From Sanderia malayensis (lineage: Eukaryota; Cnidaria; Scyphozoa; Semaeostomeae; Pelagiidae): a stretch of DNA of 64,000 bases. The stretch covers positions 4,934,081-4,998,080 of the forward strand of contig RQOL01000718.1 of NCBI GenBank assembly GCA_013076295.1. The letters are read 5' to 3'. How positions within the stretch are numbered: position 1 is the first letter of the stretch; each line of letters begins with the position of its first letter. Below the pieces are notes generated by a model. That model worked only from the letters and a program-made list of their open reading frames with translations. It was not told the origin of the DNA and did no database searches. This document shows, in pieces, positions 54,152 to 64,000 of the stretch. A program made the position numbers and the translations under genes.

Positions 54152-56762
54152 ATGCTGAAAAGTCAAAATGTTTCATCATATATGCTATCCCTTCCTGGTG
54201 GGGATGTTGGATTTTGCTTCATGGCCTGCACAATCAACACCATGTACACACAAGCTGGATGTTGCACAATCACGCAACCAGTAATTCCTGTAGGATCAGA
54301 AGAGATGGATGATAACTGTTATTTAAACGACGAAGAAGAATCATTTGTGCAGGACATCATCAACGAGAGGGAAAACCCAAGTGGTTTTGAGATCATTTCT
54401 TCAGAAATTGTAGAAAGTATCAGTGGTGAATCCTCCGAAAATATCAGCAAGCAGGACAGTTCAATACCAAGTACTGGAACTTACTCACACTGCCAGTCTG
54501 GTGATTTGTATGATGAAATAAAAGTTATTGAGGAGGCAAAATGCTTTTCATCCGTCAACCAATTGAAAGCTCTTGTTGGCAATAAATTCCGTGAGAGCAA
54601 TTGCAATAGCCAAATTATTGAAATCCTTCACAAAATGTGTGGTTTCTGCACAAAGCTTGAGTGGTTCTGTGGCGATGGTCATCGAGGCATATGGTACTCA
54701 AGTGCATTTTCTGCATCTGGCCTGGCCTTAAATTATATAATTGAAGGTGCATTACTTCTGTCTGGTGGGCAAATTAATCATTTCAGATGGTTCTGCAATT
54801 TTGTAAATATTGGAAATTGTTGCCCATCGAGTTTCTACCAGAACCAGCGGTTATATGTCACTACTGCACTTGACCAGGAATTCAATGAGTTGTGAGAAAA
54901 GATTGTAGATGAAATGCGAGAAGGAGAGTCAAATATTATATTGTGTGGGGATGGAAGGATGGATTCGCCAGGCTTCAGTGCCACTAAAGGCAGCTATACA
55001 GTCATGGACTATGCAACAAAGAAATTAATAACAATGGAAGTTGGCGATAAAAGAGAGGTGCAGCATATATATCTAAGTTTTCTCTTTAGAATTCAGCTAA
55101 GTAAATATGATTAAACCCCTTTTGCACTCTAAATGGATGAAAAGTAAACAATGTCTCTTTGATTTCCATAATAAACTTATATTTTTATAAATATTCATAA
55201 AATTGTACAATATTCTGAAATTAACACTGTATCTGTTTACAGTTTACAGTTTAACCTCAAATCAATACGCCTTGAGGTACATTTAATTGTCAAGTGCATG
55301 AACTGGGTACTTAACAAGTTGGATGGCTTGGTTAGTGAGGTTTGCACTCATGCACATAGCAGCATATCGAAACTTATGCGTGTGTTTTTATTCACAAATT
55401 TATCTTTTTACTCAGTGCCTAGTGAATGATGGTGTACTCTCTGGAGTTTTTTAAATGACTCACTAGCTACTACATCTCATAAAGTTTTGATGTTCATAAT
55501 TTTCTGCTTTGCACACGGGTCAGGAAAAGGGGGAGCTCAGTAGGCTGTAGCATCTCCCCCCTTCCATTTCAATTTAAAAGATGCTCTGCAAGATAGAAAA
55601 TATAGAAAAAGTGATGTTTCCATTTAACTGCAGGGAACCACACTGAATTTTCCAAGCTATTTCATAGCCTTGATGTCTGGCATAAATCTTCAAAGTTGTC
55701 AAAGAAGCTGACAGTGGTAAGGACAGTTCTTTTTCTAACAAATGTATACATGCCACTGAAAAATCTACATGGATAATGGAAATGCACGTTTCATATGAAA
55801 TTTGTTATTTTTATTCTTATTTCGAAATTTCATGCCGAACTTTTCACTTATAGCTTGCTAAAAAAAAACGTAATGAAGATCTGGCACCATGGATTGCGCC
55901 TATAAGGAATCATTTTTGGTATTGTTGTAGAAGTTGTGAGGGGAGTGAGTTGAAATTGAAATTGCCATGGAGTCGTCTGTTACACCACCTATGTGGTGAC
56001 CATGATTACTGTGACCATGGTGAACTTGAGGAAAAGGGCCCAAACGAAGAGAGGCAATACCTGTCTTCCAAAGAGAAAACCATGCAGCAATTACGAGCGA
56101 TCATTTTGGATCCAAAATGGCTAAAATCAATGCCAAAATATGTAAGGAACAGACACACTGGTATGCTTGAAGTGAGTATTTAAAAAACATCCTGGATCAA
56201 TTGCGGCAAACTGTTACCCTCATTTGCACTATAATTACTTTCAATTTCTTTTATGTCAGGCATTTCACAGTCTGATTCTCGAATACTGCCCAAAGCGCAT
56301 TGGCTATAAGCATGATGCTTTTACATCAAGATATCAGCTCGCATACATTGATTACAATCACCATTCAGGAAGGTCCCAAATGAAGACAAAAGGTGGCGAA
56401 CTGGTTTATATGCGAAAGTGGGGTAAAAGGACAAAGAACTGGCATGTTGTTCCTGTGGCCGAGCCAAAGAAGTACAATTACATCAAAGGTACTATAAGTA
56501 ATATCAATGGAACTTTGTACCCCTTGGTAAAACAAACAGAATCATTTTGAGTATTTACACACAATAATTATTATTTTTAGGTCTACTAGCAAAAACACTG
56601 TGGAGAAGACATATGGATAGAAATAGTGTCTTGGTTGGCAATGTTGCAAGAGCTGCCACCAAATGTTTGGCGAAAAACATTGCTTTACTTAATGCACCTG
56701 CAACTGCAGAACTACTTGCCAAACATGTTGACAGGCTTCAAATGAAGCAAAACGAGATATAG
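54152..56762 (+). pseudogene. Multi-exon transposase-like gene (Kolobok-like?), with a nonsense codon
   Basis: Exons: 54152 to about 55057; about 55247-55376; 55634-55716; 55854-56171; 56260-56488; 56581-56762, joined in phase by GT-AG introns. The 5' end may lie further upstream. Exon 1 has an acidic N-terminal half, then KMCGFCTKLEWFCGDGHRG. A TGA at 54893-54895 interrupts FNEL-stop-EKIVDEMREG; a CGA (Arg) would restore it. Then LCGDGRMDSPGFSATKGSYT, VSEVCTHAHSSISKLMR, FHSLDVWHKSSKL, a Cys/His-rich block (HLCGDHDYCDHGELEEKG), SMPKYVRNRHTGMLEAFHSL, YCPKRIGYKHDAFTSR and LAYIDYNHH. The acidic-residue pattern (GDGRMDSPG, DAHSSI-like, LDVWHK) is that of a widespread multicopy animal transposase-like family. 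I suspect Kolobok but cannot prove it. The stop lies 17 bases from the convergent gene's stop. Confidence 0.65.
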
Positions 56763-56778
56763 TATTCCCAAACAGAAA

Positions 56779-58615
56779 TCACAGATAATATTCGTTGTCC
56801 ATGAACCCTGTGTACACGGCATTGTGATCTGGGAATCTCTTCCTTATCTTATGCACAATGCAAGAAGGTATCACCTTCCTGTTACTTCTGCCAAGCTTGC
56901 CCCAAACCCAAATAGTGTACTGTCTATAAGCAGTATATCGCCAGCATGCATTGTTACTTGGATCAAATGGATAGTTCAGATGATCTGCATTGGACTGCAT
57001 TGCCAGTTCCAAGTTATGTTCAGTTAAGCAATGATTTTCGAAGAGTGGGTGTTCGTGTTTTTTTGCATCATTCTGGCAGCAAGCCCTCTCTGCCTGTGTT
57101 GGCATCTCAATGCACTGGCCACACTTACACCAACTAGGTGTCTCCACAGGTGTGTTGTTAACATCTCCAATGTCATTATTTCCTTCTTGGGAATGTGAGG
57201 GCTTTTTTACCTGATCCCAAAGAGCAGGGGAAAATTTTGCCATTCCTGCCAGAAGTTCAATTATTTCCTTCCTCTCTAGCAATTCACATTGTTCCTGAGA
57301 AATAAAAAGTATGGGATTTTATTCATGAACACGAATTTTCACAAATTTCTAAATTTTGTTGGATGTTATTACAAATTTGATATTTTTGGGGTAACAACCC
57401 TTCCCGAGCTACTGCATACACGATGATAGTGATAGTGATGTTGAAACCTTTAATGGAACAAATTGTTTTTGTGTTAAATTGTATTATTTAAGTATACCTT
57501 TGCCTGATTATAGGCAGCATCTGATCTTATGTTTTGCTTTTGACCAATGGTTTTTACGTCGATGGACTTAGCTGTTGTCTTTCTGACTGGCCCATGTTTC
57601 TCTTTTCATTGCATACATTTGTCTTTTGCACAAGCACAAAGAGAAATGCTGCAAAATACATTTGCTTCCTTGCAGGGGCATTTTCTTTGGCACTTTCCCT
57701 TGCATTGGCACTTCACCCTGCCAACGTAGCTCTCATCATCTGAGCTGGAAGAATTTAGCTGCAGAAATAAAACCAAAATTTCATTTAACTTTTGTTCTAC
57801 ACTACACAAAATATTTTTTATCATCATAAAATTATTTTAAATGGGACTTGAATGTCATTAGGTAACAATGATATCAATTCCAACCTCTGAAAGGGGAGAT
57901 AAAAGTTCTACATCAGAATCTTCACTATTGCTGGATGTGTCAGTTCCATCTTCGAAATCTTTTTCTTGCACTGCGGCCTGACATTGAATGGAATTGCAAA
58001 ATCAATAGTAGAAACATTTGTCAATACAAAAATGTTACCAATGCATACTCTGCAGACTGGTGGTAAAGGTGGTAAAAGATGTTATTTGTCATCCCAAAGA
58101 GTGTGCATGGTAGTTACAAAAGGAATAACATAGTTCCACATAATTTGCCTCTTCTTTCTTGTTTTGGCATTTTGCCTTACTGCATTTACATCTCGATCCA
58201 CATTTCGTATATGCGGAGAGGCAGGGACATTTTCTTTTGCACATGCCTCAGCACTTGCATATATTTGTTTCATGTGATCGGGCTTCTGACATTGACAACT
58301 CCAAGAACGACCAATTCAAATCCGTCAAATTCGTCCCCGTTTGTGCAGCACTGAAAAGGAAAATAGCCAGCTACATGTGTCTGTCCTGCCTGCTGTATAA
58401 TATTTACTGTCAAATATTATGAATATATGCTAGGACCAGCAAGGTAGGCTGTGAAAATTAACAGGATAAACAAACTCGTAGTCATATGGAAGTTACCTTT
58501 CACTTAGTTCGGGCCTGGCATTATTTCCAAAGATCAGCAACGAACTTCTTATTGCCGAAATATCTATTGTCTCTAAACCATCAATTGTTGGAATTTCTAT
58601 TCTTCTGCGCGCCAT
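56779..58615 (-). pseudogene. CXC-motif protein with a P2X7-type cytoplasmic (ballast) domain
   Basis: Exons on the minus strand: 58497-58615 (MARRRIEIPTIDGLETIDIS), about 58140-58350, 57885-57977 (acidic), 57498-57758, and 56779-57294. Exons 2 and 4 each encode a Cys-rich unit: CKC-stop-GMCKRKCPCLS and CGSRCKCSKAKC; VKCQCKGKCQRKCPCKEANV and CACAKDKC. These resemble CXC (tesmin/TSO1-type) repeats. The last exon encodes WCKCGQCIEMPTQAERACC, ENHCLTEHNLEL, RYTAYRQYTIWVWGKLGRSN and VIPSCIVHKIRKRFPDH, the zinc-binding ballast domain known from the C-terminus of vertebrate P2X7 receptors. No channel segments are present. A TGA at 58248-58250 (CKC-stop-GMC; CGA would restore) and a TGA after KCMQ in exon 4 make this copy defective. 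Confidence 0.7.
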
Positions 58616-58915
58616 TTTGCATTCTCTCCTCCACTGACCTCAAAATTTTCACGTGATCAGTTTATGTGACGCTTACTGCGCATGTCTACATTGAATTGAA
58701 TTTCGATCTATTTTTAAACACAGCCTATTATGCTTGCACATTCCCTTTAGGACGTTTAATATATATATACATTTTTCACTTGGTGATGAAAAAATATGAT
58801 GGCAGGCATGATCTAATTGAACTGCTTCACAACCCCAATGATAATAAAATAAACTCATATAACTTTTGATCGAGATGTGTTTTGTTGAATGACAAGGTTA
58901 TGTTATTGAAGCTGC
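58616..58915. other. Short intergenic spacer, no gene recognised
   Basis: Lies between the start of the CXC/P2X7-type gene and the stop of the next minus-strand gene. No terminal repeat matching the 53.9-54.2 kb side was found. Confidence 0.5.
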
Positions 58916-60895
58916 TTATGACAGTTTCGCATAAACATTGAGTCCCTTAAACTGTTTTAGTTGTTTCACCATCCACTGCTTCATAGCTGGAATATCTAAA
59001 TCTTTGAAGGTATTCTCAGGAAAAGTTGGATAAGCGTTATGCTTTCCGTTGGGTTTTTCCATGAAAATTTCTTGTTTCACGAACTGTTTTGCGAGAGCAG
59101 CAACATCTTTGTTGAAGTTTGGAATTGGATGTTTTCCGGATTGCCGATGAATCCCTAACACTTTGTCAAAGCCAGAAAGAATTGTTTCCATTGGTTGAAA
59201 TGAATCACTCGCTCGCTTCATGCTTTTCTCTGTTATCTTCCCATTGAAGAATTTGCAGTCTTTCTTGAATATACAGTTCCAGTGTTCCACCTCCCGATCA
59301 ATTTCTACGTTTGTATATCTTTGACCTTTGTTGTTCGTGAACCGATTATGAACTAAGTCAAATGCCATCTTTTCTGGGAGAAGATAATGAACCTGACAAA
59401 GGAGCTGAAATGTAAATCAGGCATATTTCGTCCCCCCCTTCCAGTTTGAAAAGTAGAAACAGATATTTGTAAAGAGTTATCAATCTCTTTCCATCTCCAC
59501 ATTTTCTGGCTTCGTTGAAAGTATACGCTAGTAATCCAAGAAAAAGCGCACACTGCCAATATTGAAGGACAAAATTCTTGCCATCGTGCTCTGCAACACA
59601 CTCTTCTGGTGGAACATCATGTGGCATCTGTTTGACAACTGCAGATTTCTTTACCATCATCGCAATGAACTCCTCATCATGTTCCAAGTTTGTTCCAACA
59701 TGATCAGTCTTTGCATGTCTTTTTGTACAAGCTTCCTTTACATAGACCTTGCCACAATCTTTGCACTTATAACTTGAAACAGGTGTAGGTTTTTCAACAT
59801 TCCTTGCATTGCCAGTCCTTCGAATCCTTCCAGTCAACGGCAAGACTTGGCATAACATATTTTTCCAATATGGAATTGAGTATAATTTCCATCGTTAATT
59901 TTTGCTCTTCTGCGAGTTTGTTCACAGAAAGATTATGTTTTTCCTTAATGACTCCATATGCTGTCACAATGAGGGCTTCCGTATACTGCCGAATCAGGTC
60001 ATAAGTAGCATCGATGTCTTGCATCGGATTGGATGAAACATTTTTTGCATTCGAAAAATTTTTGGCTGAGTACAGTGTACCTTGGTCCGCAGCAGACTTT
60101 GAGTCATACGGAATGCTCCAAATTACCTGGAAGATACATTATGAACGCTAATAAGATAAAACGTGTCATGGATTTTAAAGGTACATGCGGATTAGATAAA
60201 ATATGTTCGAAGAAAGAAAGTGTTTAACGAAGCCTCGCTTCAATCCCCATATGACAAGCTATTTTTGTGGTTTGTATGGCGTCGTGTTTTGTGTAGTGGG
60301 ATTTGGAGTTGGTTATGACTTTCTTATGACAGGAGGCTCATTTATTGCAGGAGGGGAAAAGTCACGTCAGAATTAAAAAATCAGATCAACTTTGATTTAA
60401 CTTGAATATACCTACCGTCAAAAAGTTTCCAAAAGCATGGAAATCTCCAATGCATGGGACTAGTTCTTCCAATCTGTCAACTGGCAGTGGACCATCGCGT
60501 TGGTCTTCCTTGTCCAGAAGCTCAAGGGGGAGTATTGCCACCCGACGAAGGAGTTTACCAGACCAAAAAAACCAAAGATAGGGACAAACAGGTAATCTCT
60601 CTGCAAATGACTAACCAAAGTGGAGCTTTATCAAAAAAACTGTTTCTAAACCAGTTTTTAGTGCAGAATTCGAATATGGATGTTGATCAGGGGAGCGAGG
60701 GCATTTTCCTGAGATTAGGGGGTTTGTCCAAAAAATGCGGAAAAGAGATCAGTAGACTGAAAACTGAAATTTTCAGGGTTGCTTCAGTAGACAACTGTTT
60801 TTAAACCAGTTTTTGGAGTAAAACTTCACACGATGGTGGGGAAATTACCGATATAATATAGGGGTTTTATGTCTAGAAATGTCCATAAACATGTT

Positions 60896-60928
60896 GTTCG
60901 CTGTCAGAGGTGAAATTCTTGGGTTTAC

Positions 60929-60961
<33 letters not shown>

Positions 60962-61282
60962 AATGTTCTCATTAATCAAGAACGAAAGTTGGAAGCTCGA
61001 AGACGATCAGATACCGTCCTAGTTCTAACCATAAACGATGCCGACTAGGGATCAGCGGGCGTTATTTAATGACCCCGTTGGCACCTTATGGGAAACCAAA
61101 GTTACTGGGTTCAGGGGGAAGTATGGTTGTAAAGCTAACAGGTCTGTGATGTCCTTAGATGTTCTTGGCCGCACGCACGCTACACTCACGATGGCAGCGA
61201 GTTTTAACCTTTGCCGATAGGTGTGGATAATCTTCTCAAACATCGTCGTGATGGGGATAGATCATTGCAATTATTGATCTTG

Positions 61283-61325
<43 letters not shown>

Positions 61326-61326
61326 T

Positions 61327-61372
<46 letters not shown>

Positions 61373-61518
61373 AATGGTCTAGCGAGACTTTCGGATTGGC
61401 ACCGCCTCGGCCGGGAACGGCTGAAGTGGAAAGCCGAGAAGTTGTTCAAGTTCGATCATTTAGAAGAAGTAAAAGTCGTAACAAGGTTGCCTTGGGTGAG
61501 CCTGCGGAAGGATCATTA
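60896..61518 (+). rRNA. 18S rRNA 3' part, pseudogene
   Basis: Begins around CTGTCAGAGGTGAAATTCTT and ends at CTGCGGAAGGATCATTA. Signature segments include GATCAGATACCGTCCTAGTT, AGGAATTCCTAGTAAGCGCG and TGTACACACCGCCCGTCGCT. At about 61136 sequence near AAAGCT jumps directly to AACAGGTCTGTGATG. From the known order of eukaryotic 18S, several hundred bases (including the AATTGACGGAAG region) are missing. With the 5' half also absent this cannot be a functional gene. Confidence 0.9.
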
Positions 61519-61732
61519 CCGAGAGTTGGGAGTTGCCTTGACAACTGTGAATTTGTACAGATTCGTGTGAGGTGGCTGGAGCTTGACCGGTCCGGCCTTG
61601 AATGACAGGCAGCAGTCCTGTCGGCCTCACACGCAGACCTTTTCTATATTTTTGAGAAAATTTTTTGGAGAAATATCATGAGTAGGAGTGTTTTCTGTTT
61701 ACAGAGAGACTGTAGTTGCAAACATATGAGAC
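61519..61732 (+). other. ITS1 remnant
   Basis: Lies between the 18S 3' end and the 5.8S start in the normal rDNA order. Confidence 0.8.
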
Positions 61733-61860
61733 AACTTCTAACGGTGGATCTCTTGGCTCGTACATCGATGAAGAATGCATCCAGTTGCAATAAGTAATCT
61801 TTGGAAGCAAATGGCGCTGGTTGGTCTCCCAAGGAGCATGTCTGTCTGAGCGTCATGACA
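61733..61860 (+). rRNA. 5.8S rRNA pseudogene with internal deletion
   Basis: AACTTCTAACGGTGGATCTC and TTGGCTCGTACATCGATGAA identify the start; CAAATGGCGCTGG and CATGTCTGTCTGAGCGTC the end. After GCAATAAGTAAT the sequence passes straight to CTTTGGAAGC. The conserved central stretch containing GAATTGCAGAATTC is missing (about 30 bases). The copy also shows C-to-T type changes, for example GAATGCATCC. Confidence 0.9.
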
Positions 61861-62044
61861 AAAACTCACGGACCCAGCCTCGTGGGAGGAGTTGCAGCAT
61901 TGAGACGTTGCAGCCACGGTAGTGCTATGTGCCTTGAAATTCAGTGCTTGCAACCCGGCTGGCCTTCTCTCTGAACAGCAGGGCAGCGAAAAAGCCTTTG
62001 AACTCCCTCGCTCAGAGCACTCTCCAAGCCACTCTCTGACACGC
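61861..62044 (+). other. ITS2 remnant
   Basis: Spacer between 5.8S and 28S sequence; short (under 190 bases), consistent with a compact ITS2 or a further deletion. Confidence 0.75.
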
Positions 62045-62262
62045 TGACCTGAGATCAGGCAAGACTATCTGCTGAATTTAAGCATGATAATAAGCGGAGG
62101 AAAAGAAACTAACAAAGATTCCCTCAGTAACGGAGAGTGAAGTGGGAATACCTCAAGCTTGAAATTTCCGTTGCTTGCAATGGCGAATTGTAGTTTGGAG
62201 AAGCATTTTCCCGGTGGACTTGTCCTGTCCAAGTTGCTTGGAAGAGCACATCCAAGAGGGTG
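62045..62262 (+). rRNA. 28S rRNA 5' part, truncated pseudogene
   Basis: Starts TGACCTGAGATCAGGCAAGA and includes AAGCGGAGGAAAAGAAACTA and CCAAGTTGCTTGGAAGAGCA. It stops abruptly after AAGAGGGTG near 62262 and gives way to unrelated sequence before the right inverted arm. Several positions show T or A where the conserved 28S has C or G (GACTATCTGCTGAATTTAAG). Confidence 0.9.
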
Positions 62263-64000
62263 CCCAGATAGATCCCCACAAAGTCGTTCATTTAATATAT
62301 AGCAACAATTTAATGTCTACTCTACACTGGATCAATAAAATTTCGTCTGGTAACGTTACCCCATAAATAGCAATAGCTGGGTGAAAAGTTTTTGGACAAA
62401 CCCCCCTAATCTCAGAAAAACGCCCTCTCCCCCCTGATCAATATCCATTTTCGAATTCTGCACTAAAAACTGGTTTAGAAAAAGTTTCTTTGATAAAGTT
62501 CCACTTTGGTTAGTCATTTGCAGAGAGATTACCTGTTTGTCCTATCTTTGGTCAAAAGCCCCCCATACTTCGGAAAAGCGTCCTCTCCCACCCAATCAAC
62601 ATCCGGATTCGCATTCTACACCAAAAACTGGTATAGAAAAAGTTGGTCTGGTAAACTCCCTCGTACGGTGACAATACTCCCCCTTGAGCCTCTGGACTAT
62701 CCTGGGCATTTTGCTCACATTTGCAAGTCGATTCGTCTTCAAAAGATAAAACAGGATGTATTTCTCCAGCCTCTTCAGGCACAAATTTGTGGAGGAAGTG
62801 CATTATTTCAATGATGTCTTCTCCGACATTCTCATCTTTGTCAAGAACCCTGAGGCAAAGCTGTGTGATGAAAATATTGCACTATACATACATCAAAAAT
62901 ACTAAGGATTTGATAGTCTTGTTCTGCTAAGAATAACCTTGAATTTATATTCTTTGCAAGCTCATGTTAAAGCAACAGCTTCACTACACACTTTTTATAT
63001 AGCAATATAGTCTAATATCTGGAATCTCATTTAAGAGATTGTGCACATTATGTTAATTCACACACCATGTTCGGAACGACTTGAAGAATAATGTTTACTA
63101 CTTGAAGAATTACTACTTGAAGAATAATGAACCAGTCGACCTCTTCAAAGTGTTTAATTAAGGTTTTCGCAATTATGAATTTGAAGTCCAATTTCAGCTG
63201 CAAGTCATCATCCTCATTGGGAAGGAAAATACTCAATGGAACATTCTCTGTGCGTTCATCTATTGGTAGCCTATTTTTGAACGTGCCACTAACAAATGGC
63301 ACTCTTGCTTCACTAGCAATGCAGTTAAATATACTTAGTTGCTTGTATCCCTTCTCTCTTGATGTATGTTTGGCTTTCAAACTCAAATTGACGTTGTCTC
63401 CTGCCAGAATTAAAGTGTCTATCTTTTTTTTGTTTCTTTGTCATTCAAGCTTTTTTCGGAATGATTCTCCATATCATTTGAAATAGAAACTTCTTGTAAA
63501 GTTGCTGAAATGTCCAGAATTCCTGTGTCTTGTCCGTCTCCTGGGATGCTATTATTTGCAATATTGTCTTCCACAGATTGCGATAAAGCATCAGTTAAGC
63601 TCTCATCGTCGTCGCTCCAGTTAATTTCAGAAATTTTCAAAATTTCAGTTGCAACAGCTTCTGCATTTTGCATATTGCCGTTGCCATCCTCGTGCCGGGA
63701 GTCAATTGCTGGTGCTTCATTGGAGCCATTACACCAACTTTTTATAATGTGGACAGTGTCAGTGCCCAACTGCCCCTGGTACTTCAAAGATTCACCATAT
63801 GACAGACAAATTGCTAATCTGTTGAATGGTTTGTTGGTCATCTTGTCAGCACCACCCCGTCTCAATGCAAGTGCATTTAGTGTTGCATTCAGGTTAACCT
63901 ATCTATTCCGTGTCCGAAGTATCATGGCCACTAAGGATAGCAAAGCTGGTTTTATGAGTTCACATTTTTTAAACTTATTTCGTAACATTCCTCTTCGTAA

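Larger units (their letters stand above)
60521..62688. mobile_element. Inverted-repeat element enclosing an rDNA fragment (2.2 kb)
   Basis: CTCAAGGGGGAGTATTG (60521) and CAATACTCCCCCTTGAG (to 62688) start inverted arms, about 213 bp on the left (60521-60733) and 298 bp on the right (62391-62688). The arms share AACTGGTTTAGAAA, GCAGAGAGATTACCTGTTTG and GATTAGGGGGTTTGTCC. The right arm has an additional roughly 100-bp iteration. The arms sit exactly between two halves of a coding exon of gene C and bracket 18S-ITS-5.8S-ITS-28S sequence. No clear target duplication was found, so mobility is inferred from the arms and the interrupted exon. Confidence 0.7.
58916..63998 (-). pseudogene. Zinc-finger DUF6589-like protein, gene C, split by an rDNA-bearing element
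   Basis: Minus-strand gene running off the window at the right. Fragments in order: KCELIKPALLSLVAMILRTR (about 63975-63890), frameshift, NATLNALALRRGGADKM and an acidic region to 63431; frameshift at an A8 run near 63425; DTLILAGDNVNLSLKAKHTS and PNEDDDLQLKLDFKFI to about 63130; VPEEAGEIHPVLSFEDESTC to 62690. Then the inserted element. Coding resumes at 60520 with ELLDKEDQRDGPLPVDRLEE and VPCIGDFHAFGNFLT, splices to VIWSIPYDSKSAADQGTLYS (from 60127), passes a frameshift near 59805, and reaches a C2H2 finger (YKCKDCGKVYVKEACTKRHA then KTDH), a further break near 59400, then LLCQVHYLLPEKMAFDLVHN and a tail ending at 58916. The arrangement parallels multicopy DUF6589-like genes; the assignment is tentative and the function unknown. 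Confidence 0.65.

Noticed and set aside
60896..62262. Functional rRNA genes
   Set aside because: Both 18S and 28S are truncated, and 18S and 5.8S have internal deletions of essential segments; the fragment sits between transposon-like arms.

Overview
This is eukaryotic, metazoan DNA. Genes carry GT-AG introns, and a nuclear rDNA remnant (3' part of 18S, ITS1, 5.8S, ITS2, 5' part of 28S) lies at 60.9-62.3 kb. The rDNA and the mix of element families (BEL/Pao, Helitron, ISL2EU-type, P-like, Harbinger, lineage-expanded SET and P2X7-like exons) suggest a cnidarian, probably an anthozoan such as a stony coral. That assignment is inference; no search was possible. The window is almost entirely mobile DNA and decaying multicopy gene families, and it contains one 100-N assembly gap (11059-11158).

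Layout. 0-2.3 kb: microsatellite and dispersed repeats. 2.7-4.6 kb: 3' part of a spliced Helitron (Pif1-type) helicase on the minus strand. 4.8-9.7 kb: BEL/Pao gag-pol on the minus strand, broken in gag by a LINE with a poly(A) tail (9.7-11.06 kb). 11.2-15.6 kb: a large minus-strand gene of an unnamed multicopy family; its C-terminal part has motifs resembling FEN/PIN-type nucleases. 16.5-17.1 kb: two exons of a SET-domain protein, too short for simple ORF finding. 18-27 kb: two arrays of a 143-bp satellite, with two small TIR elements and foldback sequences between them. 27.7-31.9 kb: a broken ankyrin-containing gene of a transposon-associated family.

33.06-52.32 kb is the main feature: a nested composite. 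Inverted termini of about 430 bp, flanked by a 6-bp direct repeat (TCAATA), bound a 19.3-kb element. Its own cargo appears to be an rve-type integrase gene (+), an uncharacterised gene (+) and a HECT-type ubiquitin-ligase-like gene (-). Three other transposons sit inside it. A 1.9-kb hAT-like element splits the integrase gene in frame. A 4.2-kb ISL2EU-like element carries a THAP transposase and a SAP/SWIM/YqaJ protein. A 5.2-kb P-like element splits the HECT gene and carries a THAP/P transposase plus a second, zinc-finger gene. Without the insertions the host element would be about 7.9 kb.

52.8-64 kb: a broken Harbinger transposase, a convergent gene pair (a multi-exon transposase-like gene and a CXC plus P2X7-ballast-domain gene), and a minus-strand zinc-finger/DUF6589-like gene. 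The last gene is split by a 2.2-kb inverted-repeat-bounded element that encloses the rDNA fragment. Nearly all coding units carry frameshifts or stops, several of them CGA-to-TGA type, so most of the window is pseudogenic. The THAP transposase at 39.7-41.2 kb is the clearest full-length open frame, and it has lost a probable catalytic Asp.
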